This document shows positions 57,747 through 64,000 of a stretch of DNA of 64,000 nt, one piece after another (within the stretch, counting starts at the first letter, position 1; each line of letters opens with the position of its first letter). Source of the stretch: Idiomarina piscisalsi (lineage in GTDB: Bacteria > Pseudomonadota > Gammaproteobacteria > Enterobacterales > Alteromonadaceae); NCBI RefSeq assembly GCF_003987095.1, contig NZ_PIQA01000001.1, forward strand, positions 558,001 to 622,000, given 5' to 3'. The notes beneath the pieces were generated by a model that saw only the letters and a program-made list of their open reading frames with translations, did no database searches and had not been told where the DNA came from. The position numbers were made by a program, and so were the translations under genes.

Positions 57747-58226
57747 ATGGAAAAGTACGAAGAGCTTTTATTGGCGCTCAGAAAAGTTATTAGAGCCATT
57801 GACCTCTATTCCAAGCAACTCAACAAGTATTCCGGGCTGACCGCCCCTCAATTGCTCATTTTACGGGAAATTAAAGCTGCAGATGGCATTACTGCCAGTA
57901 AAGTGGCTCAGAATATTAATTTAAGTCCGGCCACGGTATCGAATGTTATCGAGCGCCTTGAACACCGCCAGCTTATTCACCGGCATCGCAGTGAACAGGA
58001 CAAGCGTCGTGTGTCACTGTATTTGACCGACAGCGGAATGGAGTTACTGAATAAAGCACCCCAGCCGTTGCAGGAAGACTTTATTGAAAAGTTTCAGGCG
58101 TTAGAAGAATGGGAGCAGTCCTTACTGCTTTCTTCCATGCAGCGCATTGCCAATATGATGGATGCTGAACGACTCGACGCTGCCCCGGTGTTAGAAGTCG
58201 GTAGTTATCACAAACTGGATCATTAA
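57747..58226 (+). CDS. MarR-family transcriptional regulator
   Basis: A 159-residue winged-helix protein. The dimerisation helix is N-terminal, the HTH lies at about 50-80 (SKVAQNINLSPATVSNVIER) and the wing contains RSEQDKRRVSLYLTDSG. MarR proteins usually respond to small phenolic or oxidative signals. The gene ends two bases before the start of the secreted nuclease gene, so the two are coupled. Whether it controls the nuclease, its own operon or distant genes is unknown. Confidence 0.88.
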   Translation: MEKYEELLLALRKVIRAIDLYSKQLNKYSGLTAPQLLILREIKAADGITASKVAQNINLSPATVSNVIERLEHRQLIHRHRSEQDKRRVSLYLTDSGMELLNKAPQPLQEDFIEKFQALEEWEQSLLLSSMQRIANMMDAERLDAAPVLEVGSYHKLDH

Positions 58227-58228
58227 TT

Positions 58229-60025
58229 ATGACTGCTTCACTGTTCACACGAGCTTCGCTCATCACAGCGTTAATTGCTGCGGCCTCTCCTTTTGCCGCA
58301 GTCGCTGATGTCTGTAAAACCGACAACCCAAATATTACGCCCATTAATGCCGTTCAGGGCAGCAGCTTTAACTCACCGATGGTCGACACTCGCGTCACGG
58401 TGAGAGGTATCGTAACGGCCAGCTGGCAAGCCGAAAAAGAGCTTGGCGGCTTCTTTATTGAAAGTGCGCCAGATGACGCTGACGACAATGACAAGACGTC
58501 TGAAGGTATATTCGTGCGAACAGATAGCCACATTAGTAACGTATCGCCCAAAGACACTATTGTTCTTTCCGGAGTCATTCAGGAAATCAACAATGTCACT
58601 ACCTTAACCGAGGTTAACGAGCTAACTACCTGTGGGTCTGTTAACGCTTTACCGGCAGCCACTCCGTTTACTCTGCCTGCAGCCGATAAAAGCGCCTTTG
58701 AGCGTGTCGAAGGCATGCGCGTAACACTTTCCAGCAGTAATAATGAGCCTCTCACCGTTTCAGGCAATTACAATTACTCGCGTTACGGCTTTGTGGATGT
58801 TTCTGCGGGTCGTTTATGGACACCGTCGCAGATTGTTCAACCAGGCGACGAAGCCCGTGACCTGGCAGCAAAAAACGAGCTTAACCGCATTCAAATGGAC
58901 GACAACAGCAACCAGAAAGATCCTCGCCCATTGCCTTTTGACAGTTTATTTTCAGGTCCTCAGAAGAGTTTACGTACAGGCTCTGAAATAGAGCCGTTAG
59001 TTGGCGTAGTCAGTCAGTTTAATAACCGTTATCGGTTTCAGCCATTAGACACGCCGCAGCTTAAAGTGCCCGGAAAAACTGTTGTTTCTGAAACACCCGA
59101 AAAAGCTGGCGGCACACTAAGAATAGCCAGTTTTAACGTGTTAAATTTCTTCAATGGTAATGGCCAGGGGCTAGGCTTTCCAACGCCACGCGGCGCCGAT
59201 ACACCGGAAGAAATGAAACGGCAACAAGCTAAAATTGTAGCGGCAATAAACGCATTAAACGCCGATGTTATCGGCATTATGGAAGTTGAAAATGACGGTT
59301 TTGGAGAGCACAGTGCCATTCGTCAATTGGTCGATGCGTTAAACGATTCCGGCTCAGTCACCTACTACATCTCTGAACCGCAAGCTCAGCGTATTGGCGG
59401 TGACCAGATAACCGTTGGACTGATATACAACAAAGACACTATCTCTGCGTCTTCTCATGCTTTAGTTAACACCGCCGGTGCATTCGCCTGGGGCAGCCGC
59501 CCGCCGTTGGCACAAACGCTGGAAGATAAAAACACTGGCGAAGAGTTTACTGTTATCGTTAACCACTTTAAGTCCAAAGGAAGCTGTCCGGAAGACAACG
59601 AAAGCCCAAATAGCAACCAAAATGACGGACAAGCTTGCTGGAACGACTTGCGGGTAAAATCTGCGGAGCAGCTTACTGAATGGATCGCAGAAGAAGCCTT
59701 CCCGAATGCAGTATTACTGGGTGACTTTAACGCCTATTACAAAGAAGATCCTATTCGTTACTTTTCAGAAAACGGCTTTCATAATCCATCAAAGGCAACT
59801 GACTATTCCTACGTTTATGACAGCCAAGCTGGTGCGCTTGACCATATTTTTGTGGCAGATACGCTAAAAGACAATATTTCAGGCGTTTACCATTTACCTT
59901 TTAACGCTGACGAGCCCTCGATTTATGATTATCGCAATGCGGACTTTTATGAACCAGCGGCTTATCGTTCGTCAGACCATGATCCATTAGTATTGGATTT
60001 GCGCTTTTCAGCATCGGGCATGTAA
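58229..60025 (+). CDS. Secreted endonuclease, ExeM/NucH type
   Basis: A 598-residue protein with a signal peptide (about 1-26, AAVAD). An OB-like domain precedes the catalytic part (about 45-240, VTVRGIVTASWQ and GGFFIESAPDDADDN). The endonuclease/exonuclease/phosphatase domain spans about 290-595: ASFNVLNFFNGNG, NADVIGIMEVENDG, VNHFKSKG, LLGDFNAYYKEDP and SSDHDPLVL. ExeM/NucH nucleases degrade extracellular DNA. It lacks the N-terminal lamin-tail domain and C-terminal GlyGly-CTERM anchor of Shewanella ExeM, so it may be free in the periplasm or secreted. The 3' end overlaps the convergent gene by 64 bases. Confidence 0.88.
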   Translation: MTASLFTRASLITALIAAASPFAAVADVCKTDNPNITPINAVQGSSFNSPMVDTRVTVRGIVTASWQAEKELGGFFIESAPDDADDNDKTSEGIFVRTDSHISNVSPKDTIVLSGVIQEINNVTTLTEVNELTTCGSVNALPAATPFTLPAADKSAFERVEGMRVTLSSSNNEPLTVSGNYNYSRYGFVDVSAGRLWTPSQIVQPGDEARDLAAKNELNRIQMDDNSNQKDPRPLPFDSLFSGPQKSLRTGSEIEPLVGVVSQFNNRYRFQPLDTPQLKVPGKTVVSETPEKAGGTLRIASFNVLNFFNGNGQGLGFPTPRGADTPEEMKRQQAKIVAAINALNADVIGIMEVENDGFGEHSAIRQLVDALNDSGSVTYYISEPQAQRIGGDQITVGLIYNKDTISASSHALVNTAGAFAWGSRPPLAQTLEDKNTGEEFTVIVNHFKSKGSCPEDNESPNSNQNDGQACWNDLRVKSAEQLTEWIAEEAFPNAVLLGDFNAYYKEDPIRYFSENGFHNPSKATDYSYVYDSQAGALDHIFVADTLKDNISGVYHLPFNADEPSIYDYRNADFYEPAAYRSSDHDPLVLDLRFSASGM

Positions 60026-60981
60026 GCATTTGTAGTACCAAAGTGAACTTCAAACTCAATACCGACTAGCCACTGGCCTTGTCGTTGCTCTTGTAAGTGA
60101 CTGCGAGGCCAGTGATACCCCACCCAGCTTTCAACAAAGAACCACTCCCTTAAGTAACGCTGTCGATTTAACAGGCGTAAACCATAATCACTAATGGGCA
60201 CCTCATGGTCAGTCTGCCCCTCTATCCAAGTCTCCGTTGCCCAGGCCTTATCTTCGTTATATAAGTGATATAGGCGCGCCGTTGAGCTCCAGCGTAGTCC
60301 TTCTGTTTCCTCAGCAAAAGTACCTAATGCCCCCCACTGTAACAACCAACGTTCATCTAATGCCGACTCATAATTGAAACGCTGCGAGACGCCAAGTCCA
60401 TCGCTATCTCGCCAAAATACCGCCGACTGAAACTTAAGCTGCTGTTTGTCCGATATGACAAAGCCCGTCATATAGCGTGCTCTCACGTAAGTATCAAAAC
60501 GCAGACCACCGCGGATACCGACACTGTAGGATACTCGGTGCCCCTCATGTATCTCAGGGTCAAACCCTAATCCAACCAACCATTCACGGTCAGACTCCGG
60601 CGAGCGTATCACCGATGGTTTACCCGTTGACTCTTCGTCTAAAAACTCATCGTCATCAACACGCCCGATAAACGCCGACACGTTGTCTTCTAAGTTAGGC
60701 AGTGCAACACGAGCACGAAAACGCGACTTAACCTCAAAACCGTCGTATTCGTCCCACTGCGGTGCCACCGAAAGGCGTCCGTAAGAGCGCCTGTAATCGT
60801 CTTCAAATTCGCCATCACCAAAAAGCCCGTCAAACCACAGTGCGGTTGCATCGACTGTGTCTCCTAAACCAACCCTGAATCCATCCAGCCAAAACTCGTC
60901 ATCCTTTTGCTCCTGCTCGGCAGCAAGACAGGGCAAAGTGCAACTTAAGGTGAGAATAATTGAGTAAGTAATCTTTTTCAT
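59962..60981 (-). CDS. Unknown outer-membrane-like beta protein
   Basis: A 339-residue protein with a signal peptide (residues 1-20, PCLAAEQ). The mature part alternates hydrophobic and polar residues with many aromatics (YGRLSVAPQWDEYDGFEV, WLVGLGFDPEIHEGHRVSYS), as beta-barrel proteins do. FEVHFG near 313-318 looks like a terminal strand, and the 20 or so residues after it are polar, an odd tail for a barrel. That tail is the part that overlaps the nuclease gene. No family recognised. Transcribed alone, divergent from the msrAB remnant. Confidence 0.55.
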   Translation of the reverse strand: MKKITYSIILTLSCTLPCLAAEQEQKDDEFWLDGFRVGLGDTVDATALWFDGLFGDGEFEDDYRRSYGRLSVAPQWDEYDGFEVKSRFRARVALPNLEDNVSAFIGRVDDDEFLDEESTGKPSVIRSPESDREWLVGLGFDPEIHEGHRVSYSVGIRGGLRFDTYVRARYMTGFVISDKQQLKFQSAVFWRDSDGLGVSQRFNYESALDERWLLQWGALGTFAEETEGLRWSSTARLYHLYNEDKAWATETWIEGQTDHEVPISDYGLRLLNRQRYLREWFFVESWVGYHWPRSHLQEQRQGQWLVGIEFEVHFGTTNAYMPDAEKRKSNTNGSWSDER

Positions 60982-61026
60982 AAAAGTTGGTCTATAAAGT
61001 ATTAATCCTGGCGTTTGGAGTTTGTC

Positions 61027-61332
61027 ATGAAAAAGCTCATTACTATTGTTAGTGTCACACTGTTATTTTCTTGTTTCAGCATGGCACAAAATACTGAGCC
61101 AACAAAGCAAAATAATGAAAAAGTCGCCACACTTGCAGGTGGCTGTTTTTGGTGCGTTGAAGAAGCTTTTGAGCAACTAAGTGGTGTACGTGAGGTGGTA
61201 TCCGGTTACGCTGGCGGCACCGAAGAAAGCCCTGGTGGTGAGCAACCGTCGGCAGCGTTAGAGTTTATTCCACTGGAAGACATGGAAGAGAGAGGATACG
61301 GTGACTACATCTCTGCAGTCACCGGTGACTAA
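61027..61332 (+). pseudogene. msrAB: Collapsed MsrA-MsrB fusion (internal in-frame deletion)
   Basis: The ATG at 61027 has GGAG seven bases upstream and begins a 101-residue frame with a signal peptide ([10 protein letters not shown], ending SMAQN). Next comes a clear MsrA N-terminus with the catalytic loop [17 protein letters not shown] and VVSGYAGGT. From about residue 74 it becomes the C-terminus of an MsrB domain ([20 protein letters not shown]). Almost all of both domains is missing, including the MsrB catalytic Cys. Secreted MsrA-MsrB fusions of about 330-400 residues are known, so a large in-frame deletion at roughly 61219-61250 explains it. Methionine sulfoxide reductase activity is not expected. 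Confidence 0.75.
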
Positions 61333-61344
61333 AAAGTTAGAAAA

Positions 61345-63360
61345 CTAAGCAGTCCAGCCGAGCTCTTTTGCTCGCTGTGCTGCTTGCTCAGGCACGTCTG
61401 TTGCTACAAAGTGATGGTGTAACACCTGAACACCCAGCATGTGGTTAATCACGGCGTCCAGCTGCACACGCTCTTCGTTAGGCACGCTTTCGTCCTGATG
61501 ACGCTCAAAGGTTTTAACCACCTCGTCATAGTCGAGTAATCCGGCAGACTCCACCGCGTCCTTACTTAAGAACTGCTCAGCCAGCTTTTCTACAGCTTTC
61601 CACTTTTCCGGATCGGTATGCGCAGGCGGTGCCATAAAGGCAAACTTTTCGCGCTTATACAGGGTTTCCGGCAAGAGGCCTTTCATCGCTTCACGCAGTA
61701 CATACTTTTCTTTGTTGCCTTTTATACGTAAATGGGGCGGCACAGTGAACGCATACTCTGCTAAATGGTGATCAAGAAACGCAGGACGCGCTTCCATCGA
61801 GTTTGCCATATCGACGCGGTCACCACCCCAAGTCAGTATTTGCCCTTCCAGCATGGTTTTTATCCATACATATTGAGCTCTATCTAACGGGTGACGGCCT
61901 TCCAGCATGGTTTCATCCAAAGTATCTGCAATGGCCTTGCTTGGATCATAACTCTCTACTTGTTGACGCTTCTCAGCCGACATTAAGGGTAAAGCGACAG
62001 ACGAGCATGACAACCAAGGCTGCACACAACTCGGGGTAAAGCCCATTTTCTTATTGAACGCGTCACTGACGAATTCTTCACGAGCCAGCATAGCGCCCTT
62101 GAATAAGGCATTGTTCTTTTCCAGCAACTCCTGCCATTCTACCCGCTCAACTTCCGGCAAGTGATCAAGGCCATGCAGGAACATATCTTTACGGAACGCC
62201 GGGTAGCCCGCAAAGAGCTCGTCCGAGCCCTCACCAGTCATCACCACTTTGTAGCCGGCTTCATGCACTTGCTGACTCATTAAATATTTAGCGACACCCA
62301 AAGTGTTGTATATCGTTCGCTCTGTATGCCATAAAGTTTTCACGAAGTGATCGTAAAGATCGTTGGCATTCAGGCGCATAATATGATGGTCAGCGTTAGT
62401 CGCTTCCGCCATCTCCTTCGCTATTGGCGTTTCGTCGTAGTCGTCCGAGTCAAAACCAATGGTAAAGGCTTTTACGGAAGTTTGAGTCGACGCTGAAGCC
62501 AACCCCAGTATCGAACACGAATCGATACCACCTGACAAATAACAGCCGACCGGTACATCGGCAGTCATTCGATGCTGAACCGCCTCTAACAACTTGGCAC
62601 GAACACCTTCAATGTACTCTTCTTCATCGACGTCAGCGCCCGGATAACTGTGCTCAGGCGGGAAATCGACGTCCCAGTATTTGTGCTCTGACGCAACCAC
62701 TTTGCCGTTTTTACGCTGCAATTTAACGACATAGCCTGGTTGTACCTGGTTAATTCCTTCAAACGCCGTCGAGCCGGGCACCATGACCTGAATCAATTGG
62801 TGATATAAGCCCTCAGCCGAGAATTGACGCTTAACATCCGGGTGCGCAAATAAAACTTTCAGCTCCGAACCAAACACCACACCGTGATCTGTTTCCGTCC
62901 AGTACAGCGGTTTAATACCGAAGCGATCACGCACTAAATACAGGCTGTCGTCTTTGGCATCAAACAAGCCAAATGCAAACTCGCCACGCAACTTCTTTAA
63001 GGTGTCCTCCAGTCCGTAACGCTCGAATAAATGCAGTACAATTTCAGAGTCACTCTTACTATTAAAACGTGCGCCACGCGCCGTTAAGTCGGCTCGAATA
63101 CGTTTAAAGTCATAAAACTCACCGTTGTGTGTCAGCATCAAACGTTTGTCTGCGGACATAAAAGGTTGACGACCCCGGTTTTCATCGAGATCAATAATAG
63201 ACAAGCGAGCGTGACTAAAACCTACGCCGCGCTCCGGTTGAATCTTGTAACCAAACCCATCAGGCCCGCGATGATGCATAATCGCCGCCATGTTAACCAG
63301 AGTTTGAGGGTTAATTTCTCTATCCGTTTGGTGATGAAAAACGCCAGCAATTCCGCACAT
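61345..63360 (-). CDS. asnB: Asparagine synthase (glutamine-hydrolysing), long form
   Basis: A 671-residue protein (E. coli AsnB 554). The class II glutaminase starts MCGIAGVFHH with nucleophile Cys2 and includes HRGPDG, RLSIIDL and THNGEFYD. The synthase domain has the PP-loop YLSGGIDSCS near 280 and the AMP-binding GEGSDELFAGYPAF. The extra length lies mainly in the second half (about 390-470 and the C-terminal 60 residues), as in long amidotransferases of the same family that amidate other substrates. Free asparagine is the default call. It lies 18 bases downstream of pyrB on the same strand. Confidence 0.85.
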   Translation of the reverse strand: MCGIAGVFHHQTDREINPQTLVNMAAIMHHRGPDGFGYKIQPERGVGFSHARLSIIDLDENRGRQPFMSADKRLMLTHNGEFYDFKRIRADLTARGARFNSKSDSEIVLHLFERYGLEDTLKKLRGEFAFGLFDAKDDSLYLVRDRFGIKPLYWTETDHGVVFGSELKVLFAHPDVKRQFSAEGLYHQLIQVMVPGSTAFEGINQVQPGYVVKLQRKNGKVVASEHKYWDVDFPPEHSYPGADVDEEEYIEGVRAKLLEAVQHRMTADVPVGCYLSGGIDSCSILGLASASTQTSVKAFTIGFDSDDYDETPIAKEMAEATNADHHIMRLNANDLYDHFVKTLWHTERTIYNTLGVAKYLMSQQVHEAGYKVVMTGEGSDELFAGYPAFRKDMFLHGLDHLPEVERVEWQELLEKNNALFKGAMLAREEFVSDAFNKKMGFTPSCVQPWLSCSSVALPLMSAEKRQQVESYDPSKAIADTLDETMLEGRHPLDRAQYVWIKTMLEGQILTWGGDRVDMANSMEARPAFLDHHLAEYAFTVPPHLRIKGNKEKYVLREAMKGLLPETLYKREKFAFMAPPAHTDPEKWKAVEKLAEQFLSKDAVESAGLLDYDEVVKTFERHQDESVPNEERVQLDAVINHMLGVQVLHHHFVATDVPEQAAQRAKELGWTA

Positions 63361-63378
63361 TCTTTGCTTTTCCTCGTA

Positions 63379-64000
63379 TTAAACGACATCAATGACGCGT
63401 TCAGCTCGCTGAACCATACAGGTTAGTAACGCCATACGTAAAAACACTGCCCCTCTGGCCTGACTAAAATACCAATTATGAGGCGTATGATCTAAGTCCG
63501 TTGAAAGTTCTTCACCACGCGCCAATGGATGCAAAATAATGGCGCTTTCTTTTAGTGGCGACTTTGCCGACAAATGAAATTCACTGCCGTAGGTGTTTAC
63601 TGAATTACCTTCCCATGAAATAGCGTTGATATAAACCACATCAAGCTCTGGTAATACCTCATCGAGCTCTCTGGTACTGCGAATTTTTATTCCCGCCTGC
63701 TCTACCTGTTCTTTTTGTTCACTACCAAATAGCTGCTCTGTTGACGCCTCATCATGGATGATGACCAGCTCATCAATGGCCTTGGGAAACTTAGTTAAGC
63801 ACTTAATGAAACTTCTGACCGTGCGCATTTTGTTCGGTACGCCAATAATACCGACTTTTATCGGAGCGTTTTCCGCCTCTTCGGTGACTAAGTCAGGACG
63901 CCATTTAAATATCGCGTACATATCAGACAGCGCCTGAGTTGGATGCTCATCGGCACCGTTACCGGCGTTGATAATTGGAATACGCAGAGAATCTATCATT
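63379..64000 (-). CDS. pyrB: Aspartate carbamoyltransferase, C-terminal part (5' end outside window)
   Basis: An open frame of about 206 codons enters from the window edge. It contains INAGNGADEHPTQALSDMYA, the carbamoyl-phosphate-binding region, followed by KVGIIGVPNKMRTVRS, HPLARGEELSTDLDHTP and WYFSQARGAVFLRMALL, all in aspartate transcarbamoylase order. It makes carbamoyl-aspartate in pyrimidine synthesis. A methionine at the edge is internal, not the start. No pyrI is seen downstream, so this is the non-enterobacterial arrangement or pyrI is elsewhere. Confidence 0.88.
   Translation of the reverse strand, partial: MIDSLRIPIINAGNGADEHPTQALSDMYAIFKWRPDLVTEEAENAPIKVGIIGVPNKMRTVRSFIKCLTKFPKAIDELVIIHDEASTEQLFGSEQKEQVEQAGIKIRSTRELDEVLPELDVVYINAISWEGNSVNTYGSEFHLSAKSPLKESAIILHPLARGEELSTDLDHTPHNWYFSQARGAVFLRMALLTCMVQRAERVIDVV

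Overview
The window reads as a contiguous chromosomal segment of a marine gammaproteobacterium of the Alteromonadales, most like Idiomarina. This is inferred from protein sequence character and gene order (perM/bepA/arsC/hda, seqA-pgm with ybfF-fldA-fur, gltA against sdhCDAB-sucABCD, comEC-msbA-lpxK-kdsB, lolCDE next to mfd), not from a database search. Almost all of it is dense housekeeping DNA with many TAATG or ATGA start/stop overlaps. I see no rRNA, tRNA, CRISPR array, prophage or insertion sequence.

Layout. 1-9.7 kb: PerM permease fragment, BepA protease, TlpA-like lipoprotein, ArsC, WrbA-like flavoprotein, DUF2069, the DUF2066-hda operon (a consensus DnaA box lies upstream), an MFS transporter, and seqA-pgm. 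9.7-14.7 kb: YbfF esterase, DUF2788, fldA, fur, a saccharopine dehydrogenase-like protein and glnS. 14.7-21.6 kb: a 5-oxoprolinase operon (pxpABC) led by two small membrane proteins, then an acyl-CoA dehydrogenase / aminoglycoside phosphotransferase-like / SDR operon. 21.7-24.6 kb: the accessory part, with a lipoprotein and a small integron-cassette cluster without an integrase. Two attC sites are recognisable, and the boxes at the cassette ends match each other exactly. 25-29.6 kb: RhlE-type helicase, PAS-GGDEF-EAL protein, a secreted alpha/beta hydrolase and a GPP34-family protein.

29.6-41.2 kb holds the TCA block sdhCDAB-sucAB-sucCD on the minus strand with gltA divergent. SucB carries two lipoyl domains, a strong terminator hairpin sits between sdhB and sucA, and hairpins lie between sucB and sucC. 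41.3-48.7 kb: a KamA-like radical SAM protein, then the envelope/lipid A cluster kdsB, Trm112-like, lpxK, msbA and comEC. 48.7-64 kb: DUF2062, lolE-lolD-lolC, a PilZ-like protein, mfd, csiV, a MarR regulator coupled to a secreted ExeM/NucH-type nuclease, an outer-membrane-like protein, a collapsed msrAB remnant, a large asparagine synthase and the 3' part of pyrB.

The best candidate for something undescribed is the cassette cluster at 22.4-24.6 kb. It encodes a four-helix membrane protein, a PH-like/SHOCT protein, a PD-(D/E)XK-like protein and a GNAT acetyltransferase. The attC assignment is well supported by the sequence; the cassette functions are unknown.
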